Assembly: GCA_021776195.1 (NCBI GenBank)
Contig: JAJFGK010000092.1
Span: forward strand, 1-8,541
Direction of reading: 5' to 3'
From: Kiloniellaceae bacterium
GTDB taxonomy: Bacteria > Pseudomonadota > Alphaproteobacteria > Kiloniellales > Kiloniellaceae
DNA: 8,541 nucleotides
The position numbers and the translations under genes were made by a program. This document shows, in pieces, positions 1 through 6,386 of the stretch; position 1 is the stretch's first letter; each line of letters begins with the position of its first letter. Under the pieces are notes generated by a model. The model ran no database searches. It saw only the letters and a list, made by a program, of their open reading frames with translations, and was not told where the DNA came from.

Positions 1-999
1 AACACCGCCATCCTGTTCGAGGGCAAGCCCGTGGGCACGCCCGATGCCGGCGTCTACTGGCGGATCATCGAGCAGCACAAGGTCGCCGCCATGTTCACCG
101 CACCGACCGCGTTCCGCGCCATCAAGAAGGAAGACCCGAACGGCGAGCTGGTGAAGAAGTACGACCTCAGCCATTTCCGCACCCTGTTCCTGGCCGGCGA
201 GCGGGCCGACCCGGACACCATCAACTGGGCCGAACAACAGCTTGACCGGCCGGTCATCGACCATTGGTGGCAGACCGAAAGCGGCTGGCCGATCGTCTCC
301 AACTGCATCGGCCTGGGCCAGCTGCCGGTGAAGTACGGCTCGCCGACCAAGACGGTGCCGGGCTACGAAGTGCGGGTGGTCGACGAAGCCTGTCGCGAGA
401 TGCCCCGGGGCGAGACCGGGGCCATCGTGGTCAAGCTGCCGCTGCCGCCGGGCTGCCTGCCGACGCTGTGGCAGAACGACGAGCGTTACATCGAGTCCTA
501 CCTGAGCGAGTTCCCGGGCTTCTACAAGACGGCCGATGCCGGCTACCAGGACGAAGACGGCTATCTGTTCGTGATGAGCCGCACCGACGACATCATCAAC
601 GTCGCCGGCCACCGGCTCTCGACCGGCGCCATGGAAGAGGTCCTGGCCACCCACCCCGACGTCGCCGAATGCGCGGTGATCGGAGCCGCCGACCAACTGA
701 AGGGCCAGTTGCCGGTCGGCTTTTTGGTGCTGAACGCCGGAGTCGAGCGCGGCCACGGGGAGATCGCCGGCGAGGTGGTCAAGCTGGTGCGCCAGCAGAT
801 CGGCCCGGTCGCCGCCTTCAAGCAGGCCGCGGTGGTCGCCCGCCTGCCCAAGACCCGCTCGGGCAAGATCCTGCGCGGCACCCTGCGCAAGATCGCCGAC
901 GGCGAGCCCTACAAGGTCCCCGCCACCATCGACGACCCGGCGATCCTCGATGAGGTCGGCGCGGCGCTGAAAGGCCTGGGCTATCCGCAAGGGGGGTGA
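1..999 (+). CDS. prpE: Propionate--CoA ligase (propionyl-CoA synthetase), 3' part
   Basis: This enzyme activates propionate to propionyl-CoA through a propionyl-AMP intermediate in the cytoplasm, feeding the methylcitrate or methylmalonyl route. The reading frame is open from base 1, so the start lies outside the window; 332 residues are visible, about half of the roughly 630 usual for PrpE. Motifs of the acyl-adenylate family are present in order: DHWWQTESGWP (259-291), the hinge/AMP-ribose motif RTDDIINVAGHR (580-615), and the C-terminal PKTRSGKILR (847-876), whose second lysine (codon 865-867) is the adenylation lysine that is commonly regulated by acetylation. The phrase LSTGAMEEVLATHPDVAECAVIG and the final KIADGEPYKVPATIDDPAIL region fit PrpE better than acetyl-CoA synthetase. 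The usual TETG is TESG here, a mild change. Acetyl-CoA synthetase or a broader short-chain ligase remains the alternative. No broken frame is seen. Confidence 0.9.
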   Translation, partial: NTAILFEGKPVGTPDAGVYWRIIEQHKVAAMFTAPTAFRAIKKEDPNGELVKKYDLSHFRTLFLAGERADPDTINWAEQQLDRPVIDHWWQTESGWPIVSNCIGLGQLPVKYGSPTKTVPGYEVRVVDEACREMPRGETGAIVVKLPLPPGCLPTLWQNDERYIESYLSEFPGFYKTADAGYQDEDGYLFVMSRTDDIINVAGHRLSTGAMEEVLATHPDVAECAVIGAADQLKGQLPVGFLVLNAGVERGHGEIAGEVVKLVRQQIGPVAAFKQAAVVARLPKTRSGKILRGTLRKIADGEPYKVPATIDDPAILDEVGAALKGLGYPQGG

Positions 1000-1031
1000 G
1001 GGGGCGGACGAGCCGACGGCCGCTGTCATCT

Positions 1032-1175
1032 ACTCCCTCCCCCTCGATGGGGCAGGGTCGGGGTGGGGGTGATCTCTCGACCACTCCGCTCCACATTGAA
1101 AAAGAACGGCTGCCGCACCATCACCCCCACCCGCCCGCTCGCGCGGGCGACCTCCCCCGTCGAAGGGGAAGCTGA
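1032..1175. repeat. Palindromic intergenic repeat (CTCCCCCTCGA/TCACCCCCACCC type)
   Basis: Two G/C-run arms face each other around a 48-base centre. The inner 12 bp are a perfect inverted repeat: GGGTGGGGGTGA (1061-1072) and TCACCCCCACCC (1121-1132). Outside these, both arms carry a related short palindrome, CCCCTCGATGGGG on the left and CCCCCGTCGAAGGGG on the right. The right arm also has a perfect hairpin, GCCCGC-TCGC-GCGGGC (1133-1148), that is absent from the left arm. Similar mosaic palindromes are dispersed between genes in many alphaproteobacterial genomes. It lies 33 bp past the prpE stop and may act as its transcript end, but there is no U tract. Confidence 0.65.
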
Positions 1176-1343
1176 GTTGCGGCAGCGATCAAACCCTTCC
1201 AGAGACTCCGGCGCTCGGATTGTGGGCGCGGCTGGCAGTCGGTCCTTCGGAGGAGAGGCTGTTGGAAGTGCCCATGCTCTTGTTGCCGCCTGGCGGCCGT
1301 GACAGCCTGGGCCGCTGGAGCAAACCAGTGGGACGAAAAGGCA
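1176..1343 (+). other. Gene-free leader ahead of the FAD oxidoreductase, with a long hairpin
   Basis: No ORF with coding character is seen here. On the + strand, GCCCATGCT (1270-1278) pairs with AGCCTGGGC (1304-1312) with one mismatch, CTTGTT/CGTGAC between them can form mostly G-U and A-U pairs, and GCCGC-CTG-GCGGC (1285-1297) caps the structure. A second small hairpin, CTGG-AGCAAA-CCAG (1315-1328), lies 15 bases before the ATG at 1344. I do not recognise a known riboswitch. The structure may be a leader element or chance in GC-rich DNA. Confidence 0.3.
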
Positions 1344-2633
1344 ATGGTGGCCGATCCGCTCGGCGCGACGCTTTGGGCGGCCAGCGCGCCGCCGGCCCCG
1401 GCGCTGCCGCCCTTGCGCGGCGACAGCCAGACCGACGTGGCGGTGGTCGGGGGCGGCATTCTGGGGCTGTCCTGCGCCCTGCATCTGGCCGAACGCGGAG
1501 TCGCGGTGACGGTGCTGGAGGCCGGCGCGCCGGGGCTCGGGGCCTCGGGCCGCTCGACCGGATTTGTCGTGCCCAGCCTCTATGCCTCGCTCGACCGGGC
1601 CACGGTCGCCGGCGTCCTGGGCGAGGACCACGCCGCGCGCTTCCTCGCCTTCGTCGCGGGTTCGGGCGCGGCGGTCTTCGATCTCATTGCGCGCCACGGG
1701 CTCGCCGCCGCGGCCGAGACCACCGCCTGGGTTCACCCCGCCGCGAGCCCGGCCTGGGCCGCGCGCCTGCGGGCCCGGCGCGAGGAATGGGCGGCCCTGG
1801 GTAAATCGGTCGACTGGCTGGATGCGGCGGAGGTCACGGCGCTAACCGGCGTTCCGGGTTACCACGGCGCCCTGCTGGACCGCAGCGGCGGGCAGCTCAA
1901 TCCCCTGGCCTATGCCCGCGAGCTGGGTCGCGCGGCGACCGCGTGCGGCGCCGAGGTTTACGCCGACAGCCCGGTCCTGCAGCTCGAGCGCGACGGCGCG
2001 GCCTGGCGTCTGCGCACGCCGGCGGGAGAGCTTCGCGCCGCGCGGGTCCTGCTGGCGACCAACGCCCTGACCGGTCAGCTCTGGCCGGCCTTGGCGCGGG
2101 CCAGCCTGCCGGTCACGGCCTACCAGATGGCGACCGCGCCGCTCGCCGAGGCCGACCAGGCGCGGATCCTGCCCGAGCGCTGGTGCCTCTCGGACACCCG
2201 CCGTCATCCCTTTGCCCTGCGTTGGAGCGCCGACGGCCGCCTGGTGACCGGGGGGCTGGTCTTTGGCGGCCCGGCCAAGCTGGCGCGTGCCCGGCGCGGC
2301 TTCCTCAAGCGGCTGGCCAGGCTGGTACCCGACCTGCCGGTGGTGCAATCGTCATTCGTCTGGCGCGGCACCATTGCCGCCACGCCCCATCGCCTGCCGC
2401 TCTACCTCGACCTGGCGCCGGGCCTGGAGTCTCTGGTCGCCTGCAACGGCCGCGGCATCGCGCTGACCACTGCCTTGGGCCAGGCCTTGGCAGCGAGCTA
2501 TGTTGGCGAGACCGACGCGACCGCGTTTCCCCTGCCGCTGCGCCCGCCGGCCGCCTACGCGGCCCGCCTTCTGGGGCCGGCCGCGCCCAGTCTTTGGCTT
2601 GCCAAGGCGGGCCTCCTGGAGCGTTGGAACTGA
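1344..2633 (+). CDS. FAD-dependent oxidoreductase, DAO family (amine/D-amino-acid oxidase-like)
   Basis: Enzymes of this family oxidise a C-N bond of an amino acid or amine, passing electrons to FAD and then to oxygen or an acceptor; the substrate cannot be told here. The 429-residue protein has an N-terminal dinucleotide fold with VVGGGILG (GxGxxG, residues 36-41) and an acidic residue ending strand 2 (VLEA, Glu59). It then has the ASGRSTGFVVPS segment typical of PuuB/OrdL-like oxidases and a C-terminal FAD motif NGRGIALTTALG (about 368-379), preceded by WRGTIAATPHRLP and LAPGLESLVAC. I chose ATG 1344 because the family usually opens with a LWAAxAPP segment close to the N-terminus. An in-frame GTG at 1299 would add 15 residues (MTAWAAGANQWDEKA) that look non-conserved. 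The ribosome binding site is weak (GGGACGAAAAGG). The gene is followed after 96 bp by a same-strand dehydrogenase, so the two may share a transcript. Confidence 0.85.
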   Translation: MVADPLGATLWAASAPPAPALPPLRGDSQTDVAVVGGGILGLSCALHLAERGVAVTVLEAGAPGLGASGRSTGFVVPSLYASLDRATVAGVLGEDHAARFLAFVAGSGAAVFDLIARHGLAAAAETTAWVHPAASPAWAARLRARREEWAALGKSVDWLDAAEVTALTGVPGYHGALLDRSGGQLNPLAYARELGRAATACGAEVYADSPVLQLERDGAAWRLRTPAGELRAARVLLATNALTGQLWPALARASLPVTAYQMATAPLAEADQARILPERWCLSDTRRHPFALRWSADGRLVTGGLVFGGPAKLARARRGFLKRLARLVPDLPVVQSSFVWRGTIAATPHRLPLYLDLAPGLESLVACNGRGIALTTALGQALAASYVGETDATAFPLPLRPPAAYAARLLGPAAPSLWLAKAGLLERWN

Positions 2634-2729
2634 GCCCCTTGATCAGCCCGGTCCGTGGCCTTGCGGCGGGCCGGACCCCGTGGCAGCTTGCGGCCGAATC
2701 AGGGTCTCGAACAGGGGAGCGGACAGGTC

Positions 2730-3521
2730 ATGGACATGAAGGACAAGGTGGTGGTGATCACCGGGGCGGCGCAGGGGATCGGCTTTGCCTGCGCCGAGCG
2801 CTTCGCCCGGGAAGGCGCCAAGGTGGTGCTGTCGGACGTCGATCAGACCAAGGGCGAGGAAGCCGCGGAAAAGATCCAGGCGACCGGCGCGGATGCGGTT
2901 TTCATCGCCTGCGACGTCGGCGACAAGGGCCAGGTCGAGGCGCTGATCGGCGGCGCGGTGGCGGCCTTCGGGCGCATCGATTGCTGCGTCGCCAACGCCG
3001 GCATCGTCCATGCCTGCGACTTTCTCGAGCTCGAGGAGGAAGATTTCGACCGGGTCATCCGGGTGAACCTGAAGGGCGTCTTCCTGACCGGGCAGGCCGC
3101 GGCCCGACAGATGGTCGCCCAGGCGCCGGACGGCGAGGGTGCGCGCGGCACCATTGTCAACATGTCCTCGGTCAACGCGGTGCTGGCGATCCCGCAGATC
3201 ACCCCCTACGTGGTCGCCAAAGGCGGGGTCAACCAGCTCACCAAGGTGATGGCGCTGAACCTGGCGACCCAGGGCATTCGGGTCAACGCGATCGGCCCAG
3301 GCTCGATCAACACCGAGATGTATCAGGCGGTCAACAGCGACCCGGCCAAGGTCAAGGGCGTGCTGTCGCGCACCCCCATGGGCCGGCCCGGCGAACCCGA
3401 CGAGGTCGCCAAGATCGCGGTCTTCCTGGCCTCGGACTATTCCAGCTACATCACCGGCCAGACCATCTATCCCGACGGCGGGCGCATGGGCCTGAACTAC
3501 GTGGTGCCGGTGGCGGACTAG
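2730..3521 (+). CDS. Short-chain dehydrogenase/reductase (classical SDR)
   Basis: A cytoplasmic NAD(P)-dependent oxidoreductase acting on an alcohol or carbonyl group; the substrate is unknown. The 263-residue protein is standard length for classical SDRs and has every hallmark: TGAAQGIG (residues 11-18, cofactor loop), CDV (61-63), ANAG (88-91), structural Asn113 in RVNLKG, Ser147 in NMSS, Tyr160 and Lys164 in YVVAK, and the C-terminal IRVNAIGPG and YPDGG. Asp36 at the end of strand 2 favours NAD(H) over NADP(H). ATG 2730 was chosen because AGGGGAG (2713-2719) sits 10 bases upstream; a second ATG at 2736 is spaced too far, and the open frame further upstream (from 2655) has no SDR-like sequence. 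The 96-bp gap after the oxidase contains a 6-bp inverted repeat (2650-2655/2672-2677) but no U-tract terminator, so cotranscription is plausible. The tail GGRMGLNYVVPVAD is unusually long after PDGG. Confidence 0.9.
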   Translation: MDMKDKVVVITGAAQGIGFACAERFAREGAKVVLSDVDQTKGEEAAEKIQATGADAVFIACDVGDKGQVEALIGGAVAAFGRIDCCVANAGIVHACDFLELEEEDFDRVIRVNLKGVFLTGQAAARQMVAQAPDGEGARGTIVNMSSVNAVLAIPQITPYVVAKGGVNQLTKVMALNLATQGIRVNAIGPGSINTEMYQAVNSDPAKVKGVLSRTPMGRPGEPDEVAKIAVFLASDYSSYITGQTIYPDGGRMGLNYVVPVAD

Positions 3522-3543
3522 GTACGGATTCGACAATAAAGAT

Positions 3544-3654
3544 CGTCATCCCGGACAGACCGTCAGGTCTGAGCCGCGATCTTTTCGGGTTTGGGCTGTG
3601 TTACGAGATCCCGGCTCGGTCCCCGGCTGCCGCCGGGCCCCGTCCGGGATGACG
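3544..3654. repeat. 111-bp palindromic intergenic repeat (GTCATCCCGGAC type), copy 1
   Basis: The ends are a perfect 13-bp inverted repeat, CGTCATCCCGGAC (3544-3556) and GTCCGGGATGACG (3642-3654). Inside, GAGCCGCGATCT (3571-3582) pairs with AGATCCCGGCTC (3606-3617) with one mismatch. The element fills the gap between the convergent SDR and trcR genes, 22 bp after one stop and 11 bp before the other. Folded, it could end transcripts from both sides. Length and layout match the copy at 6172-6282. Confidence 0.85.
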
Positions 3655-3665
3655 CGGTTGTTGCC

Positions 3666-4298
3666 TCAGTCTTTCGGCATCAGGCCGAAGGCGGCCAGGG
3701 GCGAGTCGCTGAGCGGCGACTGCATCGGCTCTTCCACCACCGGCTCGGGCTCGGGGATCGCGATGCCGGCCTTTTCGGCGGCCTTGCGGGCCTTGGCGAC
3801 GGCGGCGTTGAGATCGGTCTGGTTGCAGAGGCCGAGCAGAACGGGATCGCGCGGGCGGATGTTGGGCGAGTTCCAGTGCGAGCGCTCGCGCACCGCCTGG
3901 ATCGTGTTCTTGGTGGTGCCGATCAGGCGCGCGACCTGGGAATCCTTCAGCTCCGGGTGGTGGCGCAGCAGCCAGGCGATGCCGTCGGGCTTGTCCTGGC
4001 GCTTGGCCACCGGGGTGTAGCGCGGGCCCTTGGTGCGCTTCTTGGGCTTGGGCAGCTCGGAACGCGACATGCGCAGAAAGGCGGTCTTGTCCTTCTCGCA
4101 GCGCTCGATCTCCTCCCGGGTCAGCTCGTGCGAGCCGATCGGGTCCATGCCCTGGATGCCGACCGCGACCTCGCCGTCGGCGATGCCTTGGATCTCCAGC
4201 GGGTGCAGGCCACAGAAGGTGGCGATCTGATCGAAGGTCAGCGTGGTGTTGTCGACCAGCCAGACGGCGGTCGCCTTGGGCATCAGGGGCAAATCCAT
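3666..4298 (-). CDS. trcR: TrcR (DUF1013 family), RNA-polymerase-associated cell-cycle transcription regulator
   Basis: DUF1013 proteins are conserved in Alphaproteobacteria. The Caulobacter member, TrcR, has been described as tracking with RNA polymerase and influencing cell-cycle transcription and antibiotic tolerance. The 210-residue protein opens with the family signature MPKATAVWLVDNTTLTFDQIATFCGLHPLEIQ (residues 6-37), followed by QGIADGEVAVGIQGMDPI. A basic linker (KPKKRTKGPRY, 84-94) leads to a helix-turn-helix-like block IAWLLRHHPELKDSQVARLIGTTKNTIQAVRERSHWN (107-143), then NIRPRDPVLLGLCNQ. The C-terminus is an Ala/Lys helix and a Pro/Glu-rich tail. The start at 4298 is supported by AGGAGGAA about 6 bases upstream; Met6 is the alternative. 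A promoter-like site lies about 90 bp upstream (4390-4418). The gene follows the quinone oxidoreductase by 280 bp on the same strand and is probably transcribed on its own. Family assignment is firm; the role is transferred from Caulobacter. Confidence 0.93.
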   Translation of the reverse strand: MDLPLMPKATAVWLVDNTTLTFDQIATFCGLHPLEIQGIADGEVAVGIQGMDPIGSHELTREEIERCEKDKTAFLRMSRSELPKPKKRTKGPRYTPVAKRQDKPDGIAWLLRHHPELKDSQVARLIGTTKNTIQAVRERSHWNSPNIRPRDPVLLGLCNQTDLNAAVAKARKAAEKAGIAIPEPEPVVEEPMQSPLSDSPLAAFGLMPKD

Positions 4299-4389
4299 AG
4301 TAGCTTCCTCCTCTCGCGCGCCGCAGCCCTTTTTCCGGGCCGGCCCCGCGCGATGGACCTGTTCTCTAGAAAACGGGATCTGGGCCGTG

Positions 4390-4418
4390 AGATAGCGCGA
4401 AAGGCGGAAAAGGCCAAG
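4390..4418 (-). promoter_or_regulatory. Probable trcR promoter
   Basis: Read on the minus strand, CTTGGC (4418-4413) and CTATCT (4395-4390) are separated by exactly 17 bases. Each hexamer matches five of six positions of the alphaproteobacterial housekeeping consensus CTTGAC-N17-CTATAT. Transcription would begin near 4383, giving an 85-base leader before the well-placed AGGAGGAA and the trcR ATG. Confidence 0.55.
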
Positions 4419-4471
4419 CCTTAAGTGCGTTGCCGCGCCGCCGTGGCCGGCCCGTCCAGCCGTTGTTCATC

Positions 4472-4500
4472 TCCCATGGCCATAGGGAATGACCATGGGA
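4472..4500. repeat. Short inverted repeat around CCATGG
   Basis: TCCCATGG (4472-4479) and CCATGGGA (4493-4500) are perfect 8-bp inverted arms with a 13-base spacer, and each arm contains the palindrome CCATGG. The site lies between the quinone oxidoreductase stop and the trcR promoter. It could be a binding site for a dimeric regulator or a transcript hairpin, but nothing identifies a partner. Confidence 0.35.
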
Positions 4501-4559
4501 CGCTCACGCGCCGCTGGGGCTTTCCTCGCGCACGCTGCGGGCGCGCGGTCGCGCTTGCC

Positions 4560-4590
4560 AAAGGACCGTGAAGGTAAATCACGGCTCTTT
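4560..4590 (-). terminator. Weak hairpin at the end of the quinone oxidoreductase gene
   Basis: On the minus strand GCCGTGA, which includes the stop codon, pairs with TCACGG across a 7-base loop. The pairing extends through a 2-base mismatch into AAAG/CTTT and ends in only three U residues. It is a possible but weak intrinsic terminator for the oxidoreductase transcript. Confidence 0.3.
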
Positions 4591-5616
4591 GCTCGTATCC
4601 TCCAGCGTCAAGACGATCTTGCCGATGTGCTGGCTCGATTCCATCAGCCGGTGGGCCTCGGCGGCCTGTGCCAGGGCGAAGCTGGCGGCCATTACCGGCT
4701 TGACCTGGCCGGCGGCGATCAGCGGCCAGACGGTCGCCTCCAGCTCGCGGGCGACCTGGGCCTTGAAGGCGACCGAACGGGCGCGCAGGGTCGAGCCGGT
4801 CAGGGTGATGCGCTTCAGCATCAAGGGTGTGAAGTCGACTTCCGCCTTGGAGCCGCCGAGAAAGGCGATGTAGGACAGCCGGCCGTCCGGCGCCAGTGCC
4901 TTCAGATTGCGCTGGATGTAGTCGCCGCCCACCATGTCGAGGATCAGATCGACCCCGCCTTCGGTCATCTCCTTGACCACCTGGACGAAGTCCTCCTCGC
5001 GGTAGTTGATCGCCCGCGCGGCGCCCAGTTTCTCGCAGGCGGCGCACTTGTCGGCCGATCCGGCGGTGGCGAAGACCCGGGCGCCCAGGGCCTTGGCGAG
5101 CTGGATCGCCGTGGTACCGATGCCCGACGAGCCGCCGTGCACCAGAAAAGACTCGCCGGCCCTCAGCCCGCCACGCTGGAAGACGTTGACCCAGACGGTA
5201 AAGAAGGTCTCGGGCAGGGCCGCGGCCTCGGCCATGGTCAGCCCCTCGGGCACCGGCAGGCACTGGGCCGCCGGCGCCGTACAGTAGGCGGCATAGCCGC
5301 CGCCGGTGACCAGCGCGACCACCCTATCGCCGATCCGCCAGCGGGCCGGGCCGGCCTCCGCCGCCTCCGGTTCCAGGGCCACCACGGTCCCGGCGATCTC
5401 CAGGCCGGGGATGTCCGAGGCGCCGGGTGGCGGCGGATAGCCGCCCTTGCGCTGGAGCACGTCGGGCCGGTTGACCCCGGCGGCGGCGACCTCGATCAGG
5501 ACCTCGCCGGGACCGGCCTGGGGCCGCGGCCGGGTTGCCGGACGCAGCACCTCGGGGCCGCCCGGCTGGGCGATCTCGATCGCGGTCATGGTTTCCGGAA
5601 GATTGGTGGCTGCCAT
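4579..5616 (-). CDS. NAD(P)H-quinone oxidoreductase, PIG3/QOR type (zinc-independent MDR family)
   Basis: A cytoplasmic medium-chain reductase predicted to reduce quinones or other electrophilic carbonyls with NADPH. The 345-residue protein has the GroES-like N-terminal domain with GVNRPDVLQRKGGYPPPPGASDIPGLEIAG (residues 47-76), a signature of the PIG3-type (TP53I3) enzymes. The Rossmann domain follows with LVHGGSSGIGTTAIQLAKALGA (158-179), AGSADKC and GGVDLILDMVGGDY, and the C-terminal TLTGSTLRAR and HRLMESSQHIGKIVL. The clustered cysteines of structural zinc in alcohol dehydrogenases are absent, as expected. The start at 5616 has AGGGG four bases upstream. Met10 (5589) would also give a usual family length, and its upstream signal is poorer. 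It reads away from the DUF1192 gene across 106 bp and lies upstream of trcR on the same strand. The exact substrate is unknown. Confidence 0.9.
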   Translation of the reverse strand: MAATNLPETMTAIEIAQPGGPEVLRPATRPRPQAGPGEVLIEVAAAGVNRPDVLQRKGGYPPPPGASDIPGLEIAGTVVALEPEAAEAGPARWRIGDRVVALVTGGGYAAYCTAPAAQCLPVPEGLTMAEAAALPETFFTVWVNVFQRGGLRAGESFLVHGGSSGIGTTAIQLAKALGARVFATAGSADKCAACEKLGAARAINYREEDFVQVVKEMTEGGVDLILDMVGGDYIQRNLKALAPDGRLSYIAFLGGSKAEVDFTPLMLKRITLTGSTLRARSVAFKAQVARELEATVWPLIAAGQVKPVMAASFALAQAAEAHRLMESSQHIGKIVLTLEDTSKEP

Positions 5617-5722
5617 GGCCCCTGGTCCTTTTGGTTCGTGTCACGCAGATCCTTGGCTTTGCGCCCGTCCTGTTTAACTATGGCCCCCTCACCGGGAAGG
5701 CAAGCAGGGGTTGGAGGGGCCG

Positions 5723-5905
5723 ATGGATATTGAAGACCTGGAGCCGCGCAAGGCGATCGAAAAGCCCAAGGACCTGGATATCATGGGGGTCGAAGAGCTG
5801 GAGGCCTATCTGGCCGAGCTCGAGACCGAGGCGGCCCGGGTGCGCGACAAGATCGCCGCCAAGAAGGCCTACCTGACCGGCATGACCGGCCTGTTCAAGA
5901 CCTGA
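5723..5905 (+). CDS. DUF1192 family small coiled-coil protein
   Basis: A 60-residue acidic protein of the alphaproteobacterial DUF1192 family, whose function is unknown. The N-terminal MDIEDLEPRK is followed by the family core KDLDIMGVEELEAYLAELETEAARVRDKIAAKKAYL (residues 16-51), which should form one long amphipathic helix or coiled coil, and a short GLFKT end. ATG 5723 is preceded at good distance by GGAGGGG (5713-5719). A TTG at 5711 would add only MEGP and overlaps that site, so I rejected it. The gene is divergent from the quinone oxidoreductase. The shared 106-bp gap contains CTTGGC at 5652-5657 with only a poor -10 (near 5675-5681), so no promoter is called. The last 11 bp overlap the 3' end of a convergent small gene. 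Confidence 0.85.
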   Translation: MDIEDLEPRKAIEKPKDLDIMGVEELEAYLAELETEAARVRDKIAAKKAYLTGMTGLFKT

Positions 5906-6107
5906 TCCCGCGCCGCAGCCAGAACAAGAGCCAGCCCAGCGGCCCGAGAAAGACCACCATGATCAGCCAGCCGACACGGGGGCCGAAGGGGCAACTGGTT
6001 CCCGCCGGGGCCCGCCAGGGCCCGGCCCGCCGTGACAGCGCGACGTGGGCCAGGGGCGCAAGGTAGAGCAGAAGGAAGAGGGACCAGGCGATGAGACGTT
6101 CCGACAT
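5895..6107 (-). CDS. Small putative inner-membrane protein, two TM segments
   Basis: I do not recognise this 70-residue product. Two hydrophobic stretches are clear: LIAWSLFLLLYLAPLAHVAL (residues 5-24) and WLIMVVFLGPLGWLLFW (47-63). They are joined by a loop with basic and Gly/Pro residues and end in LRRGIRS. The second segment, with its FLGPLGWLLFWL core, resembles the helices of short two-TM proteins such as the phospholipase D N-terminal (PLDc_N) type, but length and context do not prove it. The start ATG (6107) lacks a good ribosome binding site. Confidence rests on the two well-formed membrane helices and on the absence of any competing gene. It converges on DUF1192 with an 11-bp 3' overlap, so the two messages are complementary at their ends. 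Confidence 0.5.
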   Translation of the reverse strand: MSERLIAWSLFLLLYLAPLAHVALSRRAGPWRAPAGTSCPFGPRVGWLIMVVFLGPLGWLLFWLRRGIRS

Positions 6108-6171
6108 GCCCGGCAGTCTGCCGCGGCCGCCCCGGGCTCACAAGGCAGCGCCCTCAAGGGCAAAGGAGGTG

Positions 6172-6282
6172 GTCACCCCGGAGGCCGTCCGGCCTTGGCG
6201 CCGGGAAGACGAGCCGGGATCTCGGGCCGTACCATCCTATCCACGAGATCCCGGCTCGAGGCTGCGCCTTGTCCGGGATGAC
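6172..6282. repeat. 111-bp palindromic intergenic repeat (GTCATCCCGGAC type), copy 2
   Basis: The outer arms are GTCACCCCGGA (6172-6182) and TCCGGGATGAC (6272-6282), with one G-U-compatible difference. The inner arms CGAGCCGGGATCTCG (6210-6224) and CGAGATCCCGGCTCG (6244-6258) are a perfect 15-bp inverted repeat around a 19-base loop. It has the same length and two-stem plan as the copy at 3544-3654. Confidence 0.85.
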
Positions 6283-6301
6283 GATCCCAAAGTTCATTCG
6301 G

Positions 6302-6353
6302 GTCACCCCGGACGGGCTCCGGCCGCCGGCCGGGGACCGAGCCGGGGTCTCGG
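6302..6353. repeat. Half copy of the palindromic repeat, copy 3
   Basis: This segment begins GTCACCCCGGACGGGCTCCG and ends CGAGCCGGGGTCTCG, matching the left half of copy 2 (6172-6224) in both anchor motifs and spacing. No right half follows before the transporter gene. It lies 19 bp after copy 2 in the same orientation, and also contains GGCCGCCGGCC, a short local palindrome. Confidence 0.7.
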
Positions 6354-6386
6354 TCTCTTCGCTGGACTCAAGAGGACGGCACCGTC

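Noticed and set aside
2643..3536. A long open frame antisense to the SDR gene
   Set aside because: It is a GC-driven shadow frame rich in His, Arg, Gly and Asp with no recognisable domain, while the + strand has a complete SDR.
4353..4424. A 23-residue + strand ORF (MDLFSRKRDLGREIARKAEK...) opposite the trcR leader
   Set aside because: There is no Shine-Dalgarno sequence, it lies over the trcR promoter on the other strand, and it is too short to support from sequence alone.
5652..5681. A possible DUF1192 promoter starting at CTTGGC
   Set aside because: No -10 hexamer at 17 or 18 bases matches more than half of the consensus, so it is mentioned only in the gene entry.
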